In this document: in pieces, positions 1 to 7,922 of the stretch
Position numbering within the stretch: the first letter of the stretch is position 1
How the letters are laid out: each line of letters begins with the position of its first letter
DNA from: Gammaproteobacteria bacterium
GTDB taxonomy: Bacteria > Pseudomonadota > Gammaproteobacteria > Enterobacterales > Alteromonadaceae
Direction: 5' to 3'
DNA length: 9,959 nt
NCBI GenBank assembly: GCA_027484495.1
Contig: JAIXSW010000228.1
Span: 1 to 9,959 of the forward strand
Position numbers and translations under genes: made by a program
Notes under the pieces: generated by a model
The model's database searches: none
Told to the model about the DNA's origin: nothing
The model's input: the letters and a program-made list of their open reading frames with translations, nothing else

Positions 1-305
1 AAACCGATGCGCCGGGGGCGGTCGAGCTGCTGCTGCAAACGGATCAGGGGGTTCATCGTTTTCCGCTTGGCAATGTGGCACCTGCACAACAAAAGACGGC
101 GCAGCAAAGACAAGCACAGCAATGGCAGGCGCAAGCCATTGATATTTCTGCGCTCAAAGGCCAGCAATTACAACGCATCAGTCTGGCGCTGCAAGCTGGC
201 AGACCGGCGAAGTTGCAGTTCAGGCTGGGTCAGATCGCGCTGACTGATGCGGCTGCACCTGAGTCGGCAGCAGCTGATTTGGCAGCACAGGGAGTGAAAC
301 CATGA
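1..305 (+). CDS. 3' end of a glycoside hydrolase, possibly GH85 endo-beta-N-acetylglucosaminidase (partial)
   Basis: Only the last 100 residues are inside the window; the frame is open from base 3 to the TGA at 303-305. The segment reads as the end of a beta-sandwich domain: residues about 49-83 alternate hydrophobic and polar residues and end in RLGQIAL. That resembles the C-terminal carbohydrate-binding-like region of bacterial GH85 enzymes, which cut between the two GlcNAc residues of N-glycans. An Ala-rich tail follows (PESAAADLAAQG). The stop overlaps the start of the next gene as ATGA, so the two are co-translated in one operon. The GH85 assignment rests on this short resemblance plus the neighbouring beta- and alpha-mannosidases; no catalytic residue is visible. 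Another secreted glycosidase (GH18, GH20) with a C-terminal sandwich is possible. Confidence 0.45.
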   Translation, partial: TDAPGAVELLLQTDQGVHRFPLGNVAPAQQKTAQQRQAQQWQAQAIDISALKGQQLQRISLALQAGRPAKLQFRLGQIALTDAAAPESAAADLAAQGVKP

Positions 306-1057
306 TTGCACTGGAATTATGCCTGCAAACGGAAACCAACCTGGCGGCCAATGTCAGCCTGGCGCGCGAGTTTGGCGTGGCGCGGCTGGAGCTGTGCAGC
401 CGGATGGATCTGTCGGGCCTGACACCAAGCCCGGCAGAGGTCGCACTGGCCCGTCAGCATTGGGGCGACGGCCCCGGGCTGGTGGCCATGCTGCGGCCGC
501 GCGGTGGCGATTTTTGTTATGACGCGGCCGAGATTGCGATACTGCGCCATGACATGGCACAGCTGGCAGCAGCCGGCGCTGACAGTGTCGTGCTTGGTCT
601 GTTAACCGCTGAATATAAGCTGCAGCACAGTGCTGTCGCCGAGTTGGTGGAATTTGCTGCGGTGCTGGGGCTGACAGTGGCGTTTCACCGCGCCATTGAT
701 GCCAGCGCAGATCCGGCATTGAGCTGGTTACAACTGAGCCGGCTAGGGATCGCGCGGGTGTTGAGCGCCGGTACGCCCTGGCACAGCCAGTTACCGGCCA
801 GCCACGGCATCCCGCAGTTGCAGGCATTTCTGGCCGCTGGCGGACCTGAGCTGGTGATTGGCGGTGGTGTCAATGCCGGCAATATCGGCGCGATCCGCGC
901 GCAGTTGCCGGAGGGCAGCGCTTATTCCTTTCACCTGCATTCTGCAGTCCAGCGACAGGGCAGGCTTCAGGCCGATTTGTTACAGGCTGTGTTCACGCAA
1001 CTCAGTTGCCCATTGAGTAGCCCGTTAAGTAGCCCATTGAGTTGCCAGCCAGGCTGA
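302..1057 (+). CDS. cutC: CutC-family TIM-barrel protein
   Basis: This is a 251-residue member of the CutC family, close to the usual length of about 245. Family motifs are in order: LELC near 29-32, GLTPS near 39-43, RPRGGDFCY at 65-73, FHRAID at 128-133, RVLSAG at 152-157 and IGGGV at 186-190. HLHSA at 211-215 stands where E. coli CutC has VHSSA. These conserved segments fall at strand ends of a TIM barrel, as expected for an active site. No signal peptide or membrane segment is seen, so the protein is cytoplasmic. GGGAG at 290-294 lies 7 bases before the ATG, which overlaps the previous stop. The family is named for copper tolerance in E. coli, but that phenotype has been attributed to the sRNA MicL made from the 3' end of E. 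coli cutC. Its position between glycosidase genes points to a sugar-related role, which is inference. The C-terminus (235-251) is an extra Ser-Pro-Leu repeat tail. Confidence 0.9.
   Translation: MIALELCLQTETNLAANVSLAREFGVARLELCSRMDLSGLTPSPAEVALARQHWGDGPGLVAMLRPRGGDFCYDAAEIAILRHDMAQLAAAGADSVVLGLLTAEYKLQHSAVAELVEFAAVLGLTVAFHRAIDASADPALSWLQLSRLGIARVLSAGTPWHSQLPASHGIPQLQAFLAAGGPELVIGGGVNAGNIGAIRAQLPEGSAYSFHLHSAVQRQGRLQADLLQAVFTQLSCPLSSPLSSPLSCQPG
1004..1048 (+). repeat. 12-base tandem repeat at the 3' end of cutC
   Basis: Three full 12-base units (1004-1015, 1016-1027, 1028-1039) and a partial fourth (1040-1048) follow one another. They encode SCPL, SSPL, SSPL and SCQ. Units differ at one to three positions (AGTTGCCCATTG, AGTAGCCCGTTA, AGTAGCCCATTG). 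The repeat lies after the end of the conserved CutC domain and extends the protein by about 17 residues. In-frame expansion by slippage is the likely origin. Confidence 0.85.
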
Positions 1058-1066
1058 TTTTTTTCT

Positions 1067-1071
1067 GAGGA
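1067..1071 (+). promoter_or_regulatory. Shine-Dalgarno fixing a TTG start for the beta-mannosidase
   Basis: GAGGA lies 7 bases before a TTG codon at 1079-1081. The next in-frame ATG (1130) has no such sequence at the right distance. The site therefore supports TTG as the real start and adds 17 residues to the ATG alternative. Confidence 0.65.
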
Positions 1072-1078
1072 TTATCGT

Positions 1079-3781
1079 TTGAATATAAACACTTCTGCTG
1101 TCGCGCCAGCGCCAGCCTCTGCCCTTGTTATGTCTGCAGCCTGTTCAGAACGAGCGTTGACCGACTGGCAATTGCGCCAGTTGCCCACCGCAGCGACGCC
1201 ATTTTTGCGCATCCAAGATGCGATTGCGGCGACAGTGCCGGGCTGTAACTTTACCGATCTGCTGGCCGCCGGCGCTATTGCGGATCCGTTTTTTGGCGCC
1301 AATGAAACCCAGTTGCAGGATATTGAACTCAGTGATTGGCTGTATCAGTGTCAGTTTGACCTGAGCGCAGCAGATCTGGCGCAGGGCCAATGGTTTTTGC
1401 AGGCCGACGGCCTGGATACTTTCTGTGAGGTGCGCTTAAACGGCGTGTTGCTCGGTAAGACGGACAATATGTTTGTGCCCTGGTCGTTTGCGCTGGCTGG
1501 CGCATTGCGGGTCGGCAGCAATCAGCTGGAACTGACTTTTCGCTCACCCATTCTGCGCGCCAGGCCATTGCAACAGGCCGCCGGACTGATTTATCCGGCC
1601 GAGAACGATAAATCGGACGACAAGTTGTCGGTATTTGTGCGCAAAGCGCCTTGTCATTTTGGCTGGGACTGGGGCCCGCGCTTTGTCTCCAGCGGGATCT
1701 GGCGGCCGATCAGTTTGCAATGTGTGCCGCTTGGCAAGATTATCGATAGCCATGCCACAGTGTTGTCAGTCAGCGATGTTGCGGCAGAGCTTCTGATTGA
1801 AGCTGATGTTGATCTGACTACTGCTGCTGAGCTGCAACTGGCAGAGCTGCAGCTTGAATTGACTTGTGACTTGCTGCACTGGCGCCACATCGTTGCGGTC
1901 ACGCCTAAAGCCGGCAGCCAGACGCTGCAATTTAAAGTGCAGGTCGACAATCCGCAGCTGTGGTGGCCGGCCGGTTTTGGCGAGGCATTTTTATATCCTT
2001 TTGTGCTGCGGCTGCAAGTCGGTGGCGTCGCTGTTGCCCAGCAGGATTTGCCGGTCGGCATCCGCCAGATTGAAGTGATCAACGAACCTGATGCTGATGG
2101 GGTGTGTTTTTACCTCAAAGTGAACGGCGTGCCGGTGTTTTGCAAAGGTGCCAACTATATTCCGGCCGATGCTTTTCCGGCCCGGATAAGCAAAGCACGG
2201 CTCGACGCTGAATTTGCTGCCGTCACGGCAGCCGGCATGAATATGCTGCGGGTCTGGGGCGGTGGTTATTATCAGGATGAGTATTTTTATCAGCTGGCCG
2301 ACCAGCACGGCATTCTGATTTGGCAGGACTTTATGTTCGCTTGCAGTTTATATCCGGCCACTGAGGAATTTCTCGCTAATGTTGAGCGCGAAGCCCGCGC
2401 CAATATCCGCCGTCTGCGCCGTCATCCGTCTGTCGCGCTCTGGTGTGGCAACAATGAAGTGGATATGGCCATTAGCTGGTGGGACTGGCCGGCCAAGTTT
2501 GGCTACAGCGACTTGCAGTGGCAGCAACTGAAGCAGGACTATCATCGTTTGTTTGGCGAGTTGTTGCCGCAGTTAATGCAACAGCTTGATCCAACGAGCT
2601 TTTATCTTCGCTCTAGCCCGCAGGGCTTTTGGGAAGATAATGCCGACCATATTGGCAATCAGCATTATTGGGGCGTCTGGCATGGCGAAGCGCCGTTTAG
2701 CGAATTTGCCCGCCGCGTGCCGCGTTTTATGACCGAATATGGTTTTCAGTCGTTCCCGTTACCGCAGAGTTTCGAGCGGTTCCTTGCACCTGCCGACTGG
2801 GATTTACAGGCCGACGCCTTTAAAGTGCATCAGAAACATCCGCGCGGCAATCAGCTCATTCGCAGTTATATGCAAGGTGAATATGCACCACCGGCTGACT
2901 TTAAAGCGTTGACTTATTTAAGCCAGGTGCAACAGGCGCAGGGCATGCGCCAGGCCTTTGAAGCGCATCGCAAAGCCATGCCGTTTTGTATGGGCACTTT
3001 GTACTGGCAGTTAAACGACACCTGGCCGGCAGCAAGCTGGTCTGGTATCGATTATTTTGGTCAATGGAAAGCACTGCATTATCAGGCGAAACGCTCCTTT
3101 GCACCGCAGTTGCTGGTTTTTAGTGCATCAGACAGTGCGGTCGATGATGCAGGCAGCCTGCAACTGCAGTTAGTCTCAGACAGCCGGTTGCCGCTTGCTG
3201 CGACCCTGCAGCTTCAGCTGCTGGATTTTGCTGGTCAGGTACTTTGGCATCAACAACAACAGCTGCAGGTGCAGCCGCTTAGCAGTGCAACGATCTGGCA
3301 GGGTCAGCCGCCGGTCGCAGCACCAGCGCGGTCTGTGCTGCAGGCGCGATTATTGAGTTGCCAGCCGAGTGGGCTGGAGGGCGCAGAACAACAGTTACTG
3401 GCCGAACAGCTGTGGTATTTTGTGCCGCCACTGGCGCAGCAATTACCGGTCTGTGCGCCAGAGCTGCATTGGCAGCGGCATGGCAACCAGCTGCAACTTA
3501 CGCTGCACAGCAAAATGCTGTTGCGCCAGCTCTGGCTGTCGGTCGCGCTGGCGGATGAACCGGCTTTGGTGTGGAATTTCTCCGATAACTTTTTTGATCT
3601 GTTGCCGGGGCAACCGCGCAGCGTGATGCTGGAAGTCGCCGGGCGTACCGAGGCACAGTGTCAGCAGCTGATGGCTTCACTAAGCTGCTATTCGATTGCT
3701 GACACTCTAGGCGATGCAGCTGCCGATTCAGGCACCGGAACAGGCGCTGACCAAGCAGCGGAAACAACAGGAACACATTGA
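1079..3781 (+). CDS. GH2 beta-mannosidase, cytoplasmic
   Basis: This is a 900-residue enzyme that releases beta-linked mannose, here most plausibly from Man-beta-1,4-GlcNAc of the N-glycan core. The N-terminal sugar-binding domain has VPG at 53-55, DPFFGANE at 69-76 and HFGWDWGPRF at 193-202. The TIM barrel carries KGANYIPAD at 356-364, RVWGGGYYQ at 391-399 and WQDFMFAC at 415-422. By family knowledge, the acid/base is E460 in CGNNE and the nucleophile is E553 in TEYGFQSFP. GTLYWQLNDTWP at 639-650 and the late FSDNFFDLLPG (834-844) are typical of beta-mannosidases rather than beta-galactosidases or glucuronidases. No signal peptide is visible, so it should act after import. The start is TTG. 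The last 25 or so residues are an Ala/Gly/Thr-rich tail beyond the domain. Its stop shares bases with the next start (TGATG at 3779-3783). Confidence 0.93.
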   Translation: MNINTSAVAPAPASALVMSAACSERALTDWQLRQLPTAATPFLRIQDAIAATVPGCNFTDLLAAGAIADPFFGANETQLQDIELSDWLYQCQFDLSAADLAQGQWFLQADGLDTFCEVRLNGVLLGKTDNMFVPWSFALAGALRVGSNQLELTFRSPILRARPLQQAAGLIYPAENDKSDDKLSVFVRKAPCHFGWDWGPRFVSSGIWRPISLQCVPLGKIIDSHATVLSVSDVAAELLIEADVDLTTAAELQLAELQLELTCDLLHWRHIVAVTPKAGSQTLQFKVQVDNPQLWWPAGFGEAFLYPFVLRLQVGGVAVAQQDLPVGIRQIEVINEPDADGVCFYLKVNGVPVFCKGANYIPADAFPARISKARLDAEFAAVTAAGMNMLRVWGGGYYQDEYFYQLADQHGILIWQDFMFACSLYPATEEFLANVEREARANIRRLRRHPSVALWCGNNEVDMAISWWDWPAKFGYSDLQWQQLKQDYHRLFGELLPQLMQQLDPTSFYLRSSPQGFWEDNADHIGNQHYWGVWHGEAPFSEFARRVPRFMTEYGFQSFPLPQSFERFLAPADWDLQADAFKVHQKHPRGNQLIRSYMQGEYAPPADFKALTYLSQVQQAQGMRQAFEAHRKAMPFCMGTLYWQLNDTWPAASWSGIDYFGQWKALHYQAKRSFAPQLLVFSASDSAVDDAGSLQLQLVSDSRLPLAATLQLQLLDFAGQVLWHQQQQLQVQPLSSATIWQGQPPVAAPARSVLQARLLSCQPSGLEGAEQQLLAEQLWYFVPPLAQQLPVCAPELHWQRHGNQLQLTLHSKMLLRQLWLSVALADEPALVWNFSDNFFDLLPGQPRSVMLEVAGRTEAQCQQLMASLSCYSIADTLGDAAADSGTGTGADQAAETTGTH
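3769..3773 (+). promoter_or_regulatory. Shine-Dalgarno choosing the ATG at 3781 for the symporter
   Basis: AGGAA lies inside the end of the beta-mannosidase gene, 7 bases before the ATG at 3781. A TTG three bases earlier (3778) is also in frame. The ATG has the better codon and the TGATG stop/start overlap, so it is preferred. Confidence 0.7.
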
Positions 3782-5592
3782 TGGATAACGGACAAACCGC
3801 AATGCAACTGGGCTGGCTTGATGGCGGCGTCATTGTCGCTTACCTGCTTGGCACTTTGTGGCTGGGCCTGTGGGTGTCACGCCGCGCCGGTGCCAATTTG
3901 CAGGAATACTTCCTCGCCGGCAAAACCATGCCCTGGTGGCTGCTGGGCATTTCCAACGCGTCCGGCATGTTTGATATCGCCGGCACTATGTGGCTGGTCA
4001 CGGTCTGTTTTCTGTATGGCCTGAAAAGCGCCTGGTTGCCTTGGGTCTGGCCGATCTTTAATCAGGTGTTCCTGATGGTGTATCTGTCGGCCTGGTTGCG
4101 CCGCTCCAACGCGTTAACGGGTGCCGACTGGCTGAAAAGCCGTTTTGGCGACGGCCCGGGCATTTTATGGTGCCAGGGCGTGGTGGTGTTATTTGCTGTG
4201 GTCAGTGCTGTAGGTTTTGTCGCTTATGGCTTTCAGGGCATCGGTAAATTCGCTGCGGTATTCCTGCCGTGGGATTTATCGTCAGACACTTATGCGCTGA
4301 TTATTTTTGCCCTGACCACGCTCTATGTGATTAAAGGCGGCATGTACGGCGTGGTGATGACCGAGTTGTTGCAGTTTGCATTGATGACACTGGCCGCTGT
4401 GGCGGTAGGCGTCATCGCGATGCAGCAGGTCAGCCCGGAACAATTGGCTGCGGTGATCCCGGCCGGCTGGGATTCCTTATGGTTTGGCTGGAATTTAGAT
4501 TTGGACTGGTCGGCACAATTGCCGGCGGCAGCAGCGCAGATTGAAAAAGACGGCATGCAGCTGTTTGGCATCATGATCATGCTGATGTTGTGTAAAGGCG
4601 TGTTGTTCAGCATGGCCGGCCCGGTGCCGAACTACGATATGCAACGTATTCTGGCGGCGAAATCCCCCAGTGAAGCGGCCAAAATGAGCGCTGTAGTGTC
4701 GCTGGTGATGTTTATCCCGCGTTATCTGATGGTGGCCGGTTTTGCCGTGCTGGCGCTGGTGTATTTGCGCCCGGAAATTGCCGCAGCCGGCAGCAATTTT
4801 GACTTTGAACGGCTGTTGCCGGTGGCGATTGAACGTTTTGTGCCGGCAGGTCTGGCCGGGCTGTTGATCGCCGGTTTGCTGGCGGCCTTTATGTCGACGT
4901 TCTCAGCGTCACTGAATGCCGCGCCGGTGTATCTGGTGCACGATGTCTACCGTAAATTCATCAACCCCAATAGATCTGAGCAGTTTTATGTCAGCCTGAG
5001 CCGTTATGTCGCAGTGGCGCTGGTGGTGGTCGGTACGTTGCTCGGCCTGATGCTCAATAGCATCAACGACATTATGCAGTGGATTTTTGGTGCCTTGTTT
5101 GGCGGTTATGCTGCTGCCAATTTACTGAAATGGCACTGGTGGCGCTTTAACGCCTGGGGTTATGCCGCCGGCATGCTGACCGGCCTGATTGCCTCGCTGG
5201 CGCTGCCGCTATTGTTCCCGCAGCTACCACCACTGCAGGCTTTTCCCTATCTGTTAGTGGCGGGGCTGGTGGGATCGGTCGCTGGTACTTTGCTGACCAA
5301 ACCTGAGCCGGACGCGGTGCTCTGCCAGTTCTACAAACAAGTACGGCCCTGGGGTGTGTGGGGGCCGATCGCAGCCAAAGTGCAGGCAGCAGATCCGGGT
5401 TTTGTTCCGGATCAGACGCCGGGACGCGATGCGCTGAATATCCTGGTCGGCATGGCCTGGCAACTCTGCCTGGTGGTGTGGCCAATTTGCCTGGTGATCC
5501 GCCAGTGGTCTGGCTTTTGGGCGGCAACTGCACTCTTTGCGTTGACCAGCCTGTGGCTGTACCGCTTCTGGTATAAAACCCTGAAGGACTAA
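3781..5592 (+). CDS. sodium:solute symporter (SSS/SLC5 family), probable glycan-fragment importer
   Basis: This is a 603-residue inner-membrane protein with about 14-15 hydrophobic segments (first at 12-32, last near 578-595), in the long range of the sodium:solute symporter family. Family marks are EYFLAGKTMPWW at 42-53, IKGGMYGVVMTELLQF at 184-199, NYDMQRILAAKS at 284-295 and the Ser/Thr-rich AAFMSTFSASLN at 368-379. The last matches the segment that supplies Na+ ligands in characterised members. Sugar importers of this kind occur beside bacterial glycosidase genes. Between a cytoplasmic beta-mannosidase and an exported alpha-mannosidase, its likely cargo is a small mannose/GlcNAc sugar such as Man-beta-1,4-GlcNAc; this is inference, since substrate cannot be read from the sequence. 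A hydrophilic loop near 505-550 separates the last two segments. The start follows AGGAA and overlaps the upstream stop, indicating translational coupling. Confidence 0.92.
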   Translation: MDNGQTAMQLGWLDGGVIVAYLLGTLWLGLWVSRRAGANLQEYFLAGKTMPWWLLGISNASGMFDIAGTMWLVTVCFLYGLKSAWLPWVWPIFNQVFLMVYLSAWLRRSNALTGADWLKSRFGDGPGILWCQGVVVLFAVVSAVGFVAYGFQGIGKFAAVFLPWDLSSDTYALIIFALTTLYVIKGGMYGVVMTELLQFALMTLAAVAVGVIAMQQVSPEQLAAVIPAGWDSLWFGWNLDLDWSAQLPAAAAQIEKDGMQLFGIMIMLMLCKGVLFSMAGPVPNYDMQRILAAKSPSEAAKMSAVVSLVMFIPRYLMVAGFAVLALVYLRPEIAAAGSNFDFERLLPVAIERFVPAGLAGLLIAGLLAAFMSTFSASLNAAPVYLVHDVYRKFINPNRSEQFYVSLSRYVAVALVVVGTLLGLMLNSINDIMQWIFGALFGGYAAANLLKWHWWRFNAWGYAAGMLTGLIASLALPLLFPQLPPLQAFPYLLVAGLVGSVAGTLLTKPEPDAVLCQFYKQVRPWGVWGPIAAKVQAADPGFVPDQTPGRDALNILVGMAWQLCLVVWPICLVIRQWSGFWAATALFALTSLWLYRFWYKTLKD

Positions 5593-5597
5593 TCTAT

Positions 5598-7883
5598 ATG
5601 TTGAAAATATCATCAACAGCGCTCGGCTTTGCCGTAGCGCTGACGCTGAACGCTTGCTCTTTGCCAGCCGAAAAGGCAGCTCCGGGCGCAGCCAAGCCTG
5701 CCGCCGATGTGCTGCCAGACGTACTCCAGTATGTCGATCCCTTTATCGCCACCGGCGGTCATGGCCATACCTTTCCGGGGGCTGTCGTGCCGTTTGGCAT
5801 GGTGCAGTTGAGCCCGGACAATAAATCCAAAGGCTGGGACTGGACCTCGGGTTATCACTATTCCGACAGTGAGCTGCTGGGGTTCAGTCACACCCATTTG
5901 TCCGGCACCGGTGTCGGCGATTTACTGGATATTTTAGTATTGCCGTTTCATGGTGATTATGCGGCTGCACTGAAAAGCCCTGCCGGTCGGCCAGTGGCGA
6001 CTTACAGCCATGCCGATGAACAGGCCCGTCCCGGTTATTATGCGGTCCAGCTCAAAGAACAGGGCATCAGCGCGGAACTGACCACCACAGAGCGGGTTGG
6101 TGTGCATCGCTATCAATTCAGCCAGGCTGAGGCGGCCCAGCTGTTAGTCGATTTGGGTTACGCGCAGAATTACGACAAAGCGGTGATGGGTTTTATCCGG
6201 CAGGTTGACGCGCAGACACTGGTGGGGTATCGCTTCTCAACCGGCTGGGCCAAGCTGCAGCCGCTGTATTTTGTCGCGCGTTTTAACCAGCCGTTTCAGG
6301 CGCAGCTGTATCAGGATGGGGTTGCCGTAAAGGGCACTTTGCTGCAAAGCGAAAAAGCCGCGGCGGTGCTTAATTTCGGTGACTTACGGCAAAAGCCGCT
6401 GGAAGTGGCTGTGGCGCTGTCTTACGTCAGTATTGCAGGCGCACAGAAAAACCTGGCCGCTGAACTGCCGGTACTGGATTTTGCCGCGGTCAAACAACAA
6501 GCGGCTGCTAAATGGCAGGCACAGCTCGGCCGCTTTCAGGTTGATGTTGGTGAAGCTGCTACTGCCGGCACAGCGCCAGCCACAGCAGATGCCGTCAACG
6601 AAACCAATAAAACCAAGTTCTATACCGCGCTCTATCACAGCTATTTAGCGCCGCAGTTATTCAGTGATGTTGATGGCCGTTATTTTGGTGCTGATGGCGC
6701 TGTGCACCAAGCAAATCAGGCTGTGCACCAGCAAGATCCGCAGCAGCCTCGTTATACGCTGTTTTCGCTGTGGGATACGTTCCGTGGTTTGCATCCGCTT
6801 CTGACCATCACAGATCCGGGCCGGGTCGATGGCATGATGCATTCGCTGTATGGGTTTTATCAGGAACAAGGCCTGCTGCCGACCTGGGATTTAATGTCGA
6901 ATGAAACCGATGTGATGATTGGTTATCACGCAGTGCCGGTGCTTGCCGACGCCTATTTTAAAGGCTTGACCACGTTAAGCGCCAAACAGTTACTGGATGC
7001 CTCGTTGGCCTCGGCGCGTCAGCCCCGTTTTGGTATCGATTTATTTGGCAAATATGGTTACGTGCCGTCCGATTTAGACGTTGAAGCGGTATCAAAAACG
7101 CTGGAATATGCTTTTGATGACCATGCGATTGCCCGTTTAGCCACAGCCGCCGGTGATGCGAACACTGCGGCTGAATTCAACCAAAGAGCCGCGGCGTGGC
7201 AGCAACTGTTTGATAAATCAACCGGTTTTATGCGTGGCAAAACCGCCAAAGGCGAATGGGTCAGCCCGTTTAACCCGATTTATGTCGCGCATCGCACCAC
7301 CGACTACACCGAAGCCAATGCCTGGCAGTACAGCTTTTTTGTCCCGCATCAGGTTGACGCGATGATCCAGCGTTATGGCGGCGAGCAGGCTTTTGTCGCC
7401 CGGCTCGACCAAATGTTTGACATGAGTTCTCATATGGAAGGCGATGTGTCACCGGATATCACCGGCCTCATTGGTCAGTACGCACATGGCAACGAGCCGG
7501 TGCATCATGTGCCTTATCTGTATGCGTTGGCAGGCGCGCCGGCCAAAGGCGAAGCGCGCATCCGCCACATCCGCGACACCATGTACCACGCCAAACCGGA
7601 TGGTCTGGCCGGTAACGATGATTTGGGCCAGATGTCGGCCTGGTATGTGCTGAGCAGCCTTGGTTTTTACCCGGTGAATCCGGTCGATGCCGGTTATGTG
7701 CGCGGCACGCCGCAATTTCAATCCGTCTCACTACAGCTGGATAATGGCAAACAGCTGCGAATTCTGGCGCGTGGCGACCGGCTTAAACCTGTGAAGCGCT
7801 GGACTCTGAACGGGGTTGAACTGCCGATCAGCGTCGATTATCGTCAGCTGATGCAAGGCGGTGACCTGGTGTTTGAATTCTGA
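5598..7883 (+). CDS. GH92 alpha-mannosidase, lipoprotein
   Basis: This is a 761-residue, calcium-dependent exo-alpha-mannosidase that trims mannose from high-mannose glycans. Residues 1-20 are a lipoprotein signal with lipobox LNAC (C20). Ser at +2 favours sorting to the outer membrane. The N-terminal sandwich starts with DPFIATGGHGHTFPGAVVPFG (47-67) and has GFSHTHLSGTG at 95-105. A short Ala/Thr linker (about 318-333) leads to the (alpha/alpha)6 catalytic domain with LFSLWDTFRGLHPL at 388-401. Catalytic-site motifs are TEANAWQY at 571-578 (E572 the probable acid), HGNEPVHH at 630-637 and GNDDLGQMSAWY at 672-683 (an Asp the probable base). These roles are by analogy with Bacteroides GH92 enzymes. 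Which alpha linkage it prefers cannot be told. AAGGA at 5584-5588, inside the symporter gene, is the ribosome site; the intergenic gap is 5 bases. An 11-base direct repeat lies at 6699/6720. Confidence 0.95.
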   Translation: MLKISSTALGFAVALTLNACSLPAEKAAPGAAKPAADVLPDVLQYVDPFIATGGHGHTFPGAVVPFGMVQLSPDNKSKGWDWTSGYHYSDSELLGFSHTHLSGTGVGDLLDILVLPFHGDYAAALKSPAGRPVATYSHADEQARPGYYAVQLKEQGISAELTTTERVGVHRYQFSQAEAAQLLVDLGYAQNYDKAVMGFIRQVDAQTLVGYRFSTGWAKLQPLYFVARFNQPFQAQLYQDGVAVKGTLLQSEKAAAVLNFGDLRQKPLEVAVALSYVSIAGAQKNLAAELPVLDFAAVKQQAAAKWQAQLGRFQVDVGEAATAGTAPATADAVNETNKTKFYTALYHSYLAPQLFSDVDGRYFGADGAVHQANQAVHQQDPQQPRYTLFSLWDTFRGLHPLLTITDPGRVDGMMHSLYGFYQEQGLLPTWDLMSNETDVMIGYHAVPVLADAYFKGLTTLSAKQLLDASLASARQPRFGIDLFGKYGYVPSDLDVEAVSKTLEYAFDDHAIARLATAAGDANTAAEFNQRAAAWQQLFDKSTGFMRGKTAKGEWVSPFNPIYVAHRTTDYTEANAWQYSFFVPHQVDAMIQRYGGEQAFVARLDQMFDMSSHMEGDVSPDITGLIGQYAHGNEPVHHVPYLYALAGAPAKGEARIRHIRDTMYHAKPDGLAGNDDLGQMSAWYVLSSLGFYPVNPVDAGYVRGTPQFQSVSLQLDNGKQLRILARGDRLKPVKRWTLNGVELPISVDYRQLMQGGDLVFEF
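6699..6730 (+). repeat. 11-base direct repeat inside the GH92 gene, period 21
   Basis: GCTGTGCACCA occurs at 6699-6709 and again at 6720-6730, exactly seven codons apart and in frame. It gives AVHQANQ followed by AVHQQDP at residues 368-381. This lies just before the conserved LFSLWDTFR motif, in a loop that tolerates length change, and looks like a short in-frame duplication. Confidence 0.8.
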
Positions 7884-7911
7884 TTTTCGGTTTTAACTGT
7901 AACTTTGGCTT

Positions 7912-7916
7912 GGAGG
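7912..7916 (+). promoter_or_regulatory. Shine-Dalgarno setting the start of the exported EEP protein
   Basis: GGAGG lies 6 bases before the ATG at 7923. A longer reading from TTG at 7905 has no ribosome site and would put this motif inside the coding sequence, so the ATG is preferred. The resulting N-terminus is a normal signal peptide. Confidence 0.8.
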
Positions 7917-7922
7917 CGGCGG

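Noticed and set aside
317..827. Long antisense and +1 frame readings across cutC and the other genes
   Set aside because: They lie entirely within genes with clear family motifs, have no ribosome sites, and show no recognisable domain. They are a by-product of GC-rich codon use.
3778..3780. TTG at 3778 as start of the symporter
   Set aside because: The adjacent ATG at 3781 has a good AGGAA spacing and the TGATG stop/start overlap.
7905..7922. TTG at 7905 as an alternative start of the EEP protein
   Set aside because: There is no ribosome site before it, and the strong GGAGG would fall inside the coding region. The ATG at 7923 gives a normal signal peptide.
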